62,000 bases of DNA from Symbiodinium natans (GCA_905221605.1 CAJNDS010002182.1:1-62000), one strand, 5' to 3'. Positions 19,963-32,592 are shown, counted from the first letter of the stretch. Notes: a model not told the origin generated them from the letters alone. A program made the numbers and translations.

Positions 19963-20735
19963 GGGGTCGAATAAACTGAGCCAGTGTGGACATGCAAACC
20001 AACTTCCCTACTCTGGGGCAACTGCTTCAGCTAGACATGACACTAACAGGCAGCCTCGAGTCGGAGCAGCAAAACAAAGGGACCTTGTCGCAACGTGACC
20101 TACACTGGGCTGTGAGCTGTTTAACACAATGCCAAGTGCTGCGATCCAACTACGCCTGCTACTCGAGCATTCTTGGGTTTTTGAATGCCGGCCCGACCCT
20201 TTCTGCTACATGCTACAGTCTACCGAATGCTCGCTGAACTTCATGTGCGCCAGCAAAGTCGTACTCGGCCTATGCTCTCTGTCAAACGAATACTTTGATT
20301 TAGTGATCTGTCTTCTGTCCTAGAGCCCATCAATAATTCCTGTTAACAATCATCTTGAGGACTGGCACGAACACGTGACGGCTAAACTCTGTTGAAGGTG
20401 CGCAAAAGGTTGGCCGGGCCGTTCACTTGTGTGTGTGTGTCTCCTGTACCCCAAAGCTCTTGGTGACAATGGCTAGCTGATCCAGAGCCTTTTTTGATCA
20501 GGACAGAGACTGCCCAAGTCAAGCGCAGGGACGTCAAAGATTGCCCTGTGTGTATCAAATGCACAACATGTCCCTGCAAGGTTGGGGCAACGCATACCTT
20601 GTGTTGGTGAAGGTGCACGCTTCGCCAAGAACTCCAACAGCTTTCCGCCGCCAAAATGAGCGATTTAGCTGAAGAGTCCTTGGCAGCTGGCAGTGTTGTC
20701 CCCTTCAATCGTAGAGTGGTGCCTCCCCTCCACAG
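19963..20735. other. Upstream region of the TIR-like gene; no clear gene
   Basis: The first 300 bases would hold the promoter and 5' leader of the minus-strand gene. I can identify no TATA box or other known signal. A GT run of four repeats lies at 20430-20438. Confidence 0.4.
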
Positions 20736-20903
20736 GATAAGTACCTTGACTTGAAGGTCTGCACCCTGGCGCCTGCTGTCAACCTGCACGACGTGTCAGA
20801 GCCTTTTGCTGAAGACTTTTCAAGGAAGAAACACTTTGTTTCGAAGGAAGCGGTGCGCTCTGATGTGTCCTCGCTGGCGGTCTTGTGCAAGCGCTTGCTG
20901 TGA
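20736..20903 (+). CDS. Candidate terminal exon, unknown product
   Basis: A strong acceptor (GCCTCCCCTCCACAG^GATAAG) is followed by 55 open codons to TGA at 20901-20903: DKYLDLKVCTLAPAVNLHDV, SEPFAEDFSRKKHFVSKEAV, then SSLAVLCKRLL. It has no Met, so it depends on an upstream plus-strand exon that I cannot place. Family not recognised. Confidence 0.45.
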   Translation, partial: DKYLDLKVCTLAPAVNLHDVSEPFAEDFSRKKHFVSKEAVRSDVSSLAVLCKRLL

Positions 20904-21284
20904 CAGCCGGGGCGCGAGCATTGGGCCACACAGGTGCCTCCTACACAAAACATATGCCTGACAACTGTTGTGCGAGCGCTCGCACCTTGAACTTTTGCAT
21001 GAGCGACGATTACGATTAGAGGGTTCCCGCCTTGTCCGTCTGAGTGCCTCGATGCCATCAAAATTACAGAAGCAAAGCGCTGCAGCGCTAGGGGGGAAAG
21101 GACGGCAAGGAAAACTTATCGAAACATTTTTTTAAGGCCCCATCTGCGGGAAACGACTTTGACCTTCTGTTCCTCAAATCTTTTGGTCCAGCAATGTGGC
21201 CTGGGCATTAGGCTATCCTAGAGGCCATTGCGCAACGATAGTCGGCAAGAATGAGGCCTAGAATATGCAAGCACAAAGAGCTGC

Positions 21285-21500
21285 ATGCTATTGCTTCTCA
21301 AGCGTGAGGTGCGAGCACTGCGTGCATGGCGGCGGGTCAAGTTTGCATTCGGTTTCTCAGACCTGCAAGCCCACAGCCTCCCTAACTCTGAAAGGATGCT
21401 CAGACTCGAGGACGGCACAATCCAAGAGATCCTGTGCCTGGGCAAAGGACAGACAGAGCAGTTGACAACTGCAGTCGCACATCACCAGGCCTTCCACTAG
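21285..21500 (+). CDS. Possible exon, unknown product
   Basis: Open plus frame (REVRALRAWRRVKFAFGFSD, SLPNSERMLRLEDGTIQEIL) to a stop at 21498-21500. Composition is protein-like; splice sites are not resolved. It might be a further exon of the gene whose end is at 20903, or a separate gene. Confidence 0.28.
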   Translation: MLLLLKREVRALRAWRRVKFAFGFSDLQAHSLPNSERMLRLEDGTIQEILCLGKGQTEQLTTAVAHHQAFH

Positions 21501-21609
21501 TCGTGTTGAGGCCCTTGTGCTCAATCAAGTGTAAGCTTTAAGATGGGAAGACGACTAGAACTAAGCCAACTTGCTGACCCCCCCTTGCAGAGTAAATGAT
21601 GGGTGCTAC

Positions 21610-21787
21610 CCCAGGTGAGGCCTGCGCAAAAAGACTGTTTGCAGGGCGGCTGTGCACCATGCAACAAGTCCGGGTTTTAGCGATTTTAGCCAAGACCTGG
21701 ACGGCCTGCTCATCTGGCACCTGACTGCTCTTGGCCCACACAACTGCAAACGCCGCTTCTGGATACGTGTCCACTTCAAGGATTTTC
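21610..21787 (-). CDS. Exon candidate, unknown product
   Basis: Acceptor GCGCGCAG^GAAAATCC at 21787 and donor CACCTGGG^GTAGCA near 21610. The frame between encodes KILEVDTYPEAAFAVVWAKS, SQVPDEQAVQVLAKIAKTRT, a well-balanced globular peptide. No family recognised. Confidence 0.42.
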
Positions 21788-24417
21788 CTGCGCGCATGCA
21801 TCCCCACCGACTTTTTCGGTATGCAACAGTCGCCCTGAGCTGGTGCCGTGGCACGGCACCCCCAGCCACAAAACAGAAATCATTCGCTGCTAGCTTCTCA
21901 AGCTAGCCAAAACAAAGGAGATCAAGGTTCAACAACAAGCTCGAATAAAGTGTGTTGCACAGCCTGCTCCTGGAGCAGACTAGGGGACTAGGATATCGAA
22001 AACACAAGCACGCTTCCTTTAGCAGCAACCAAACCACTACGGAGGCAGGGAAGGCCACTCACCTCGAGCTTCCTGGCGCAATCGCTTTAGCTTGCAGCCA
22101 AGGCCATATATTTTGACATTTTGTGCTTAAGCTGCTTCTTCGAGCAACAAGGCTTCTCGATCTCAGCCCGACCGAGCCGCAAAGAGCAAGATCCACCGAG
22201 CACGAGCATCCGCCAGCATCATGCGCATGACTTTGAAAGCACCTTACAAGGGTGCTGTCATCAAACTATACAAAATAGTTTCCTCCTTTATGCTGACCCA
22301 TCCTGCAATGTGCCCGCCACCAGACACTGTGTGAACAGAACCTTCCGAGCTAAGTAGCTCTGTTGTATGCCTGACATTTGTGCACGCATGATGTCGATGC
22401 CAGAAGCGGGTGCTGCCACCTTTTCTGGCTCTGTCTCCTTGAGGCATTCTTGGGTAGGGACCTAGCACGAGTCATGTCAGACTTACGGTTGCACAATGGG
22501 GGACGGCCTGATGCCCGAACTAATTTGGACTGGATTCTGGATCAGATGCGTTTCCGCTTCTTATATATGCCCCACGGATAATCAAGGGGCCCCCGATCGC
22601 TTTGCAAGGCTTGTTTTTCAAAAATGCATCGCGTTTTTGGTAGAGGGGCGGGGGGCGCGTCTTACACTTATTCTTACATCGTTGGTCCTCCAGTACATGG
22701 CTAGTTGTTCTTGACGATTGCACAAATGGAACTCTAAGTGCTTATGCCCAAGTTAAGACTTTTGACAACAGGCTGCAGCAAGAAGAAATCGGCAGAGGGC
22801 ACATGCATCTGCTGCGGAGAGGCGCCAGCTCAGGAAATTTCGTGTGCGCTCGGCTGCAAACACTCAAGACTTGCTGGTGTCTACCACACAGGCTTCAATG
22901 CTTCAATGCAAAGCTGCAGTGGTGGGTTTAAGGCTCAAGCGATGCACAGTGCGACTGCGAGGGTTGAAGGCTGGTGGCGGCAGGTGAATGCCGGCAAAAA
23001 CGTCACTTGACTTGATGCAAAGCGGAGACGTTCAGAGAACGCAGCAATGGGCAGCAACAGGCAGCTGTCGGTGCCACTCCGCTTGCAATCGCATTCTACA
23101 AAGCGAGAAAAGCAGCTCTGCCGTTGTTTTGCCGTGATAGTTGCACTTGGACCAAACACGCTGACATGCCTCAAGATTTGGAAGCTCGTCGGGGCGTCTG
23201 TGCCACCTCACCACCTTGCTGACACATCCCGCGCTGCATCAGAAAAGCCTCACTGTGCTCCCTCATCTGCTCCATGCGGATGACAACTTGTGCATCTGAG
23301 CCTGTGGCAACCTGATACTAGTAGAAATCCTGTACACTGCTCACAGTTAAGCAACAGACACTGTGCTGATCCTTCGGCAAGTGTGGCTCCCCTGTGGACC
23401 TTTCGGGGAGATCTTGGTCGAAGCACCGGCTACCAGGACAGGACGTGCGTGATGTGGAGGTTTGGGCAAACAGCACACAAACATGCAGCCGTTTCCTTGG
23501 TGCCGATCCACTGTGGTCAGATCGACGCAGGAACAAGTGCCAATAGCAGGCTTCCGTCAATGGCTACGACGCTGAACTGGTTCAGCTGGGGCACTGGCTT
23601 GCCTCCGAATGAAAAAAAGAATCTCGGGTACTGCAAGCTGCAACGGAGGCATGTGCGCGGGAAGCCCTCGCCGAACTGCCAAAGGAAAGCACAGCTAGCC
23701 CGTGACCTTAAACCATGCTTTGGGCTTATGTGTTACTTCATTGTTACTTCATTGTTACTTCATTGTTACTTCCAGAGGCGCTCAAACTGCCTCTGCTCGC
23801 CATTGATCCTGCGGCAACGCTCACAGCAACGCTGGGCAGCCTTGAGCTCCTGTGCTGAAAGACGGCCAAGTGCTGGTCGCAAGACGGCTGGGCTTACACT
23901 GCTTACACGGCTTGCACTGCTTGCACTGCTTGCACTGCTTGCACTGCTTACATCCTGTCTCCTTCTGAATGTCCCCCTGTTCGGGTCATGTGCACAGCCC
24001 GAAGGGAGCCAGCTCCTCCAGCGATTGAGGCCTACAAGCCTCCGCAGCCTCGGCAGCGATGCGGAACAAGTGGCAGCAAAGTGGCAGACCAGGCCCCGGA
24101 GGCGGCATGTTGCACAGTCAGGGGCTCAGCGGCTTAGCTCAAGGACTTACAGGGATTAAATGATTAAAGGCCTCGCACAAGCGGAGGATGCATAAGGCAC
24201 CGTCCTGCAAACTAGCCAGCCTCAGCACATGCTGCGCGACCAGGGATGAAAGCCGCCGGCTCCCTGATAAGATGAGGTCGCCACCTCAAGGACAACACGG
24301 GGCTCGAGACACCTGCACAGCCACAGACCATTCAAGCCTGAAAATGGCAGGAACAGGCCTCAGAAGTCAATCGAAAGAATCAATACAGCTCTTGTCACAG
24401 GACCACTTCTCTTGCAG
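21788..24417. other. No confident gene; short tandem repeats
   Basis: A 289-codon plus frame at 23290-24159 has biased, low-information composition and no splice context. Two small tandem repeats lie in it: an 11-base unit (GTTACTTCATT, about 3.5 copies, 23730-23770) and a 9-base unit (TTGCACTGC-like, about 5 copies, 23900-23950), which gives a false Leu-Ala-Leu string. Confidence 0.4.
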
Positions 24418-24662
24418 GTGTGGTGGAGAGCTTCCGCCGACAGTGGCAACAATGGATGCATGATGCTGCGGAGCTGGAGTCATGGGCCAACCCTCCACTC
24501 CGAGCATCTGCAAGTGGCAGCGGCATAGACTCAACACGGGCGCAAAGATGGGCTCAGCACTGGCTCAGCGCCGACCTTGCTGACATATCGATTTCACGCC
24601 TGGGCACCATGCAAAAACACTCAACTGGTGGTTACGCATTCGTGTGGGACCATTGGCGATAA
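24418..24662 (+). CDS. Candidate exon, unknown product
   Basis: A good acceptor (CCACTTCTCTTGCAG^GTGTGG) precedes 81 codons open to TAA at 24660-24662. The peptide is rich in Trp and charged residues (VVESFRRQWQQWMHDAAELE, AQRWAQHWLSADLADISISR). It probably starts with a split codon. Further plus-strand pieces between 24700 and 24900 (for example DEHVVIARTLLQE after TGTTCTAG^GTGGACG) could be later exons. Family unknown. Confidence 0.42.
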
Positions 24663-25972
24663 CACAAGACGCGTCAAGCAGGTCGATAGGATGTCGAAGG
24701 CTTTCCCATGTTCTAGGTGGACGAGCACGTCGTCATCGCGCGGACTCTTCTGCAGGAGTGAAATGCCTTGGGCCTGATTTCAAGGCAGTGTGCGAGCGAT
24801 GCCCATGCAAAGATCAACCCACATTTCTGCAACGAAACAACCCCGCGAGTTCGCGGAGTGCAAACGTCAATCCTGCTCAAACCTGTCAGTGCCAGGGGGC
24901 GGGGCATTCAGCTTGTAGCTACCGTGGCTACCAGCTGTCGCTGCCCGGTGAGATGCAATGGGTCAAGTGTCTCTGCACCCACACCTCCCGCACCAACACC
25001 CCTGCTCTGAACGATATCAGGTTCGAGGCTTTACCCTCTTTATCGTACTTTGTCCACACTCCACCCTCAACCAAGCACCTCTCCGGAGGCTACCAGCAGG
25101 AGCTGGGGAGGAATGGAGATGATCATCGCAGGGCGTAATAGTGCAGGCCTGAACAGCAGAGAACCCAAGCAGAACTCTTCAATTGCCACAAATGTGCCTA
25201 CACTCGCTCACCAAGCAGCGTTGGTTGATGGAATGCATGCCCGGGCCTAGCCGGACGGCTCATATCAGCCGTGGGCGAACTGCCGGATGCCTTGGAATCG
25301 AAACCCTGAAGCCCAAACCTCCGGGAAGCCCAGTTGAACTGAGGGCATGCTGAGTCATCGTGGCAACTTGCCCACAGCCGGTCAAAGTGAGGTCGGTGAG
25401 GATTGACTCTGGCGAAACAGCCACTCCGGACATCAAATGTTGCTTCCTCCAAGTCTGAATGGTACTTTTGGTACTTTTGAATCTAGAAGTTGATTCATGC
25501 GGGGACTGAAGCCCCCCAATCGCTATCGACCGGCAGGCCCGTGGACTTGTAAGCCCTACGCAACTCAACTAGGGCTCACCCCCTGCTAAGCACATCCTGA
25601 CCCAGCCTCACTAGGCCTCCCTGACGCGGTAACGCTTTCGCACAATTTCGCACAACTGCACCTCTCCAGCTCAGGCTTACACTCATGGCGGGAGAAGACC
25701 ATGCAGCTCCGATCTTAGCTGAGCACTACCGCGCCATCGAGACTGCCGTCACGCTCATCCTGCACTTGCGCCCAAGCTGAAGGCATGTTGCAAGATGCAC
25801 ACGTTGCGCTCTGTGCCTCACGCGCTCTCACACAGACCTCACACAAAGACGTGCTAACTGAGATCCGCGACGAGTGAGCACTAGAAGAGTCATTGGACAG
25901 ACACACGGCCGCAACACTCGAGTGGAAGTCGAAAACGCAAGGGCGCCGCCAGAACACTGGCTGAGGTAGTAG

Positions 25973-26122
25973 AGCTGTGGTGACGCACGAAGTGCTATCC
26001 AAAGTCCTTGCAGCCCGTGTCTTTGCAGATGTATTGGACCACATGCTAGCTTCCACTGCGAAAGCAACAACATGCCGCCACATTACATGTCACATTGGTT
26101 TGCATGATGCTGCTGAACAAGG
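25973..26122 (+). CDS. Candidate exon with consensus GTAAGT donor
   Basis: The plus frame AVVTHEVLSKVLAARVFADV, LDHMLASTAKATTCRHITCH ends in ...GAACAAGG^GTAAGTACG, one of the few textbook donors in the window. The 5' boundary is a guess at one of several AGs after the in-frame TGA near 25962. Function unknown. Confidence 0.38.
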
Positions 26123-26669
26123 GTAAGTACGCCAGACACGCTTGAAGAGGCGTGGTGGCACTGCTTGCAGTAGGAAGGGTTCCAACCTCCTCAACAGGAG
26201 CACCACAATGCATCCCATGCTACTACGTTCGTCCAAGCCGGAATCATCATCCCATCGGGGCCACGAATTCAGCACGTGTCCAACCTCTTCCCCCTGTGCA
26301 TCAGATTTCTCCGTGGGTCAATGCGCCACCTTCATATCAACAGCTTGCTGCGCAAAGGCGCCGAGACCCTGCATGAAGAAATGCCCTGGAAGGGTGTGTG
26401 GATCCTTGGCACTTGAGACAGCGAGGCCGACTCACTTGCGGACAGGATCGGACAAGGCAACAAACCGCGAGCATGGCACAATTCTGACAATTCGGGCACT
26501 TGACTTCGCGATCGGCCCAGGAATCCTACTGGAGGGGCCGCACGTCGGGCAAAGACAGGCGACAAGCACTTGTGCTGCGACTTCTCGGGGAATGAACTTG
26601 CAAGCTAGCATGCGCTCGCAGAAAGCATATGCAAGAATGCAAGGAAGGGTCATGTCAGCACAGCTGTGG

Positions 26670-26925
26670 AGGACCAGAGAGGTTGGAATCAGCGTCTCCG
26701 GCACGCAGCTTGCATGCGGGGCACGTGTTGACGCTCGAATGAGGCCTGAATGCCCCCGCGGCTTCTCTAGGCCAACACGTCGATGGGTGTGTCAGGAGAA
26801 ACGCAGCGTGCACCCGGGCTGTAAACTTTCCGCGCGACTGATGCACTACCTTCTTCACGAACCTCTCCTCATCAAAGCCGATCTGAACGCGGTCAACGAC
26901 GTAACGCAAGCAGCCAGGCACCAAA
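26670..26925 (-). CDS. Possible exon, unknown product
   Basis: The minus frame reads CLRYVVDRVQIGFDEERFVK, KVVHQSRGKFTARVHAAFLL. It looks like a soluble basic protein segment. A 273-codon plus frame over the same region (26142-26963) is judged a shadow. Splice sites unresolved. Confidence 0.3.
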
Positions 26926-27183
26926 TTCAAAGGCCGCGGTCTTCGCTCACGGCTAACACGTGAGCCAAAGCACTGCTTCAGAACTCACGACACTCAATCC
27001 AGCCGGACGTTGACTGGAAAAGGAGAGGATTTTGCGGGTTTCAAGCGAAGTGGCAAAGACATAAACCATCTGCCTTGGCCCTTGTGGGTTCCACCGTTGC
27101 TCTCGGCTCAACTCAAACTGCACCGCTGGACGGAAACAGCGCAGATGAACACGCCAACTTCCAAAGATTCTAGGGCTCAAAAC

Positions 27184-27345
27184 CTGCCCACACGCATCAC
27201 CGAAAGCGACAGCCTGCGACGCGCCATCATGTCCACTGCTTCCTTCAATAGGTCCAAAAAAGCTTCTCCCCTGCTTCCTTGCCGAAGCGTGCTGGGGAGC
27301 TCCGGCAAGGAACCTTTCTTGAAAGCCATGGCCGATGGCTGATGG
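27184..27345 (-). CDS. Possible exon, unknown product
   Basis: The minus frame gives AMAFKKGSLPELPSTLRQGS, RGEAFLDLLKEAVDMMARRR up to a GT donor (GTGGGCAG^GTTTTGAG) at 27184/27183. It may belong with the block at 26670-26925 on the same strand. Confidence 0.35.
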
Positions 27346-27565
27346 AGGGCTCCAGCATGCGGAGCTGTCACAGGCACATGTCAACTACATCTTAAGAGCA
27401 AGCAGCTCCTCCTTGGGCATCTGCTTGCCCTGCTTGCCCTGCGACGCAGTCGCAGCATCTAAGACTCTAATGGTAAGGACATGCCGAGCAAGCGTGAGGT
27501 AACCTCTTGCATGCCGCGTAAGGCAAACGACCAAGGTGAGCTCATGGCTTCGGGCCGTGGGCTCA

Positions 27566-27671
27566 AGCTTGAGAGCTTGAGAGCTTGAGAGCTTGAGAGC
27601 TTGAGAGCTTGAGAGCTTGAGAGCTTGAGAGCTTGAGAGCTTGAGAGCTTGAGAGCTTGAGAGCTTGAGAG
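27566..27671. repeat. 8-base minisatellite, about 13 copies of GAGAGCTT
   Basis: Perfect tandem copies of GAGAGCTT/GAGCTTGA run from about 27566 to 27671 with almost no interruption. The unit is not a multiple of three, so all three frames appear in succession. No gene association is seen. Confidence 0.93.
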
Positions 27672-28204
27672 TGGATCCGAAGAGCTGCGGAAAACGTGCT
27701 GCAGATTCCCCCAGAAGTGTGGCCTTGGGGGCCTAGAAATATCAGCTGCCCTCTGAAGAATGAGAAGCCTGGCCATGGGCAGTTCCCGTTTTACTCAGAA
27801 CATATCCGGCCACAGGGTCGTCATCTGCCCATGGTGCCGGCCACCTGCCTAACGCGAGTCTCGACACTTTGTGCACCCTGCCGTTAACATCAGTGGAAGA
27901 ATGACGACCGTCCAAGTGCTTTGGAGCGACAAGTCCAAACTTACACCATGCTCCACACCTGTGGGGAACTCCTCTTGGATCAGCCCGCCTAGCTCGCCCG
28001 AATCCGTTGAAGAACCCTTTCAAAGGCAAAAATGCTCTCTGCATTGGGAGAACAAGGGTGCAATCTTCAAACGCAGGCGGAGGCCGGGGGCATCGGAATG
28101 CCGGTCCTTTCAGCTGACTTGGCCAACTACAATGCGGGAGACGACCCTGATGGTTCGAGAATCTGTGCTCAAAAGCACAATTCCTCACCAGCATCGATGA
28201 GTGT

Positions 28205-29330
28205 GTCTCGCACAGCCTGTTAATGCGTCAGAAGTGGGATGCCACCGTACCTCGCGCGAGATGCCACTATGGAAAAAGCGGGCCACGTGCCAAACAAAGC
28301 AAGGTCGCGGGGGTCGCCGAAGGCTCGCCGAACCGCAAGAATGATAAATTGATGAGGTCACAGTCCACACAGTCTATCTAAATCCAAGGCTTCGCTGTAG
28401 GCCAGCAGCCACGGGGCGGTGCCTTGCTTTTGCTGAACGCAACGTTTAGCGCTTTAATGCATCAGCAAGGTCGTGTGCTGGCCAACTTCAACTGCCGCTT
28501 GATCTGACTCCGCACTCGAATCTGCTACTGCAGCGCGACAGACGTCGAATGGTCGACTGCTATTGGGGGACGCTCAAGTTCTGCAGGTCGCACCCATTGG
28601 GGCCATTCAGCCATCGCAGTCTCAAGCCAAGGAGAGCAGGCAACGAGCAAAGATACCAGAGGTATGACTACTTAATGTTGGAAACGGTTGCAGGCATGGA
28701 GTACACGCTTCCGCGGCTCTAGCGGCATGGGGGCATCATGTGCAAACGCTGACACGACAGAAGTGGTGGGACCTGGGCCACAAGTCTCCCTCAGAAGCCA
28801 GCATGTGAAGACAGCAGGCTTCATCGGTCATGGGTTACACATACGGAAAGCTACCTGCCCCAACACTCCACCAGAATGCTTGTGGCCTGCAGAGGGAAGC
28901 AAACATGTGCCCGCAGAGTGCAGCCTGATCAATATGCACCCGCATGCCACCGGCCGCCTGCTGCCAGCGAGCTCAACCACCAGCAATTGCCCATGACGTC
29001 TTTGGTGGCCGTGGCCCAGGCCCGACGCTGCGTTCCAACCTCGTGGGGCTGAGCTCAGCCAACGTGGACCCGACTACAACACCAGGCCGGTATGCCCTGT
29101 GGCTCTTAGACATGGCATGGCTCGAGGAAGACTGCCAGAGAGCACAGCTCCTGTCAGCGCCGAATAAAGCAGGGTCGGGGGGGTCGCTGAAGGCTCGCGT
29201 GCAGTGTCAGCCTGTCAGCGACAAAGCTGTTTGTCCCGAGCCGCTTCATGCGAGGGTGTTTCAGCACCAGCGTGTCATCTCCGGTTCAGGATTCTCCCTC
29301 TGCACGGCCAGGGAATGATCCTAAACTCTA
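28205..29330 (+). repeat. Local segmental duplication, copy A1
   Basis: From about 28380 to 29330 it matches 30445-31400 at an offset of 2065 bases, changing to 2075 after a 10-base insertion (GATCTATTGG) in the second copy. The left part from 28205 is more weakly similar to 30277 onward. It contains the motif GGTCGCGGGGGTCGC near 28302 and a variant near 29172. Short plus-strand reading frames (28688-28996, 28944-29318) are conserved in both copies but resemble no known protein. Confidence 0.88.
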
Positions 29331-30276
29331 AAGCATCTCGATGTGCTCTTCTTTGAAGGCGCAGGCCTTGTCCTGTGACGCGAGCTCGGGCGCATGGCCG
29401 AGCCAAGGACGCTTGTAACTTGTAACACCCACCTTGTCTGCATGCGATTTGACGGCTTGGAGAAGCATTGTAGACGAGGAGAAGAGGCTGGGGCCAGTAA
29501 GACTGACACCAGCATCCAGAGATGGGACATAGACAAGGCGCCTTGCACTTACCAGCAATGCCGTTGCGGAGTCGAGGGCGCCATCTTAGGTGCCGGCAGT
29601 TATGGCTCCTGCATTTGCAGTCCGCCTGCTACCCAAAGGCAGCTGGAGCAGAATGTACGGAAGCTGGCGGCTACCAGCAAGAACTTCTTGATCAAGAGCT
29701 GCAGTCGACGATGTGTTCAAAGAATGCAGCACAATGACGACAAATATGGCGAACAAGAAGTCTTCGCGGGTGCCATGCCCAAGCTGCAACTTCTCAAGAG
29801 CACGCTGAGAGGAGGCTCCTACCATGTTTCCCTCTGCACCATCTGTGCTCGAGGCGGCGCACAAGGGCACGACGATGTCGCGTCGCTGCCCTCACATAGC
29901 CAGCCGAGCCATGGCAGTTGCAGCACTGCTGCAGGCAACATGCTTCAACACAAGGCACATGCCACGCAAAGGGAATGAGCACGGCCGTGCAGATTGCAGC
30001 CTGATCAATCTGCACTTGCATGCACGTGCCTCCGACTGCCTACTGCAAGTGAGCTGTCCATGCTATCTTTGGTTGCCGTGGCCTCATGCTAACAAGAAGC
30101 TGGAAGCTGTGCTCCAACTTCTCTGGGATGAGCTCAGCCAATGTGGACCCGACTACAACGCGACCTCGGCCCACATGGACCCAACTACAACGCGAGGACA
30201 GGATGGGTTGCAGTAGCTCCCAAACATGGCATGGCTCGAGAAACTGCGTTGGAGAGCATAGCTGCTGCTGACCGCT

Positions 30277-31400
30277 GAGCATGTGTGGCACAGCCTGTTA
30301 GGCTGCCCGGCGTGAGAAGTGGGATGCCGCGATGGGAGACAGCGAGGCCACGTGCCAAACAAAGCAAGGTCGCGGGGGTCGCCGAAGGCTCGCCGGACCG
30401 CAAGAATAAGAAACCGATGAAGTCACAGTCCACACAGTCTATCTAAATCCAAGGCTTCGCTGTAGGCCAGCAGCCACGGGGCGGTGCCTTGCTTTTGCTG
30501 AACACAATGTTTAACGCCTTAATGCAACAGCAAGGTCGTGTGCTGGCCAACTTCAACTGCCGCCTGATCTGACTCCGCACTCGAATCTGCTACTGCAGCA
30601 CGACAGACGTCGAATGGTCGACTGCTATTGGGATCTATTGGGGGACGCCCAAGTTTCTGCAGGTCCACCCATTGGGGCCATTCAGCCATCGCAGTCTCAA
30701 GCCAAGGAGAGCAGGCAGCGAGCAAAGATACCAGAGGTATGACTACTTAATGTTGGAAACGATTGCAAGCATGGAGCACACGCTTCCGTGGCTCTATCGG
30801 CATGGGGGCATCATGTGCAAACGCTGACACGACAGAAGTGGTGGGACCTGGGCCACAAGTCTCCCTCAGAAGCCAGCATGTGAGGGCAGCAGGCTTCATC
30901 GGTCATGGGTTACACATGCGGAAAGCTACCTGCCCCAACACTCCACCAGAATGTTTCTGGCCTGCAGACGGAAGCAAACATGCGCCCGCAGAGTCAGCCT
31001 GATCAACATGCACCCGCATGCCACTGGCCGCCTGCTGCAAGCGAGCTCAACCACCAGCAATTGCCCATGACGTCTTTGGTGGCCGTGGCCCAGGCCCGAG
31101 GCTGCGTTCCAACCTCGTGGGGCTGAGCTCAGCCAACGTGGACCCGACTACAACACCAGGCCGGTATGCCTTGTGGCTCTTAGACATGGCATGGCTCGAG
31201 GAAGACTGCCAGAGAGCACAGCTCCTGTCAGCACCGAATAAAGCAGGGTCGCGGGGGTCGCTGAAGGCTCGCTTGCAATGTCAGCCTGTCAGCGACAAAA
31301 CTGTTTGTCCCGAGCCACTTCATGCGAGGGTGTTTCGGCACCAGCGTGTCATGCCCGGTCCAGGCTGTTTTCACTGCACGGCCAGGGAATGATCCTAAAA
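30277..31400 (+). repeat. Local segmental duplication, copy A2
   Basis: Second copy of the duplicated segment. It has GGTCGCGGGGGTCGC near 30369 and 31247. The region 30050-30200 just left of it also resembles 29000-29080 and 31070-31150 (GAGCTCAGCCAAxGTGGACCCGACTACAAC), so at least three diverged copies of a sub-element are present. Confidence 0.88.
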
Positions 31401-31435
31401 CTCTAAAGGATCTCAATTTGATGCTCCTTGAAGCA

Positions 31436-32480
31436 CCGCGCAGGTCGAAAACGACAACGCCTCGGCCATAGACGATTTCCCGATGCGATTTCCCGTGCCT
31501 CTTTGGCTGACGAAGCTACGTTGCTGTCCTGTGGCAAATCATCCCCCCCCGGCTTACGCTTACCGACTGTCTCTTGCCCGAAGTCCAGCCTGGCAACAGG
31601 GTCATGCTCAGAAATGTAAGGAGTGGGTGAGCGACCATCAAGGCACTAAGGCACTGATGGCACAGTCACCAGCTCGATTGCGGTGGACGTGTCGCAATGT
31701 CTGGCAGGCACGCGCAGCCAGGCTAGCCAAGCTGGCCCAGCATGGCAAAGGCAACGTTATGAACAAAGCCACCCTTCTATGCGGAGGGATACCCCAAGGT
31801 CCGCGGTGAACAACATGGAATCGTGGGATTGCACGTCATTATTGATCCAGTCATAAATTTTGTCATAGATGCCACAGCCAGCCCCATGTCCACTGCGATC
31901 ACACCTGGCTTTCATCACCTTGTTCATGCAGGACAAGCAGTTGGATCACCCTGTCCGTTCTTCGACCGGAGCCGCATGCACACCGTGCACATAACAAGAC
32001 TCGGAGGCAACGTGCAGAAGCATGCAGCAGCAGGTGGTACGGGCCCGCTGATGATAACACCGGGACAATCCGGCCACTGCTGTCACAGCCCTGTCTCTAC
32101 GACTGCATCGCCCTAAAACGTCAGCGCCTTACAATCTCAGCTGGAGCTGCGGGGCTGCACATGTGCAGCGCATGTAGCTCGCAGCGCAAAGCAATGCCGT
32201 GCAGGCTTCGCAGCTTTGGCCGTGCTTCCTGCATCCAACAGGAGAGTACACGAAGCAACAAGTCTCTGTGAGTGAGTTCGCGCGGATCGCCAGGGTTTCG
32301 TCTGCCTTGGCCAAGCTTGGTACCTGAAGCATGCAGAATGGCTCCTTGGCCTCCACTGGCTCATGCATTCCTGTTGCCACGTGTCCGTACTACACTGCTA
32401 CATGTCGGCACCAAAGTGCACAGATCTCAGCGGGGCCCGCATGTGCCGGCTGGCTGTGAAGCTGCCCCGCAGCAGCCCAT
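31436..32480 (+). repeat. 1157-base tandem duplication, copy B1
   Basis: Nearly identical to 32593-33640 at a constant offset of 1157. Differences are a few substitutions plus one base in a C run (eight C at about 31543 against seven in B2). A plus reading frame (around 31483-31809) encodes a basic peptide (TCRNVWQARAARLAKLAQHG); the extra C breaks its upstream continuation in this copy. Confidence 0.92.
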
Positions 32481-32592
32481 CCCAATGGCAGAACCGTCCC
32501 TGGATGGAACTGTTGAGTACGAGGTGTGGCATTCCGACCACGGCAGAATCTTGCCAAGCCAGGGCTTGAAATATTGAACGTTCGCGGCCCGG

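Noticed and set aside
23290-24159. 289-codon plus frame
   Set aside because: Arg/Ser/Cys-biased, contains a Leu-Ala minisatellite artefact, and has no recognisable motif or splice context.
26142-26963. 273-codon plus frame
   Set aside because: Appears to be the complement of more protein-like minus-strand blocks.
27566-27671. CRISPR-like array
   Set aside because: The 8-base repeats are contiguous with no spacers, and the genome is eukaryotic in character.
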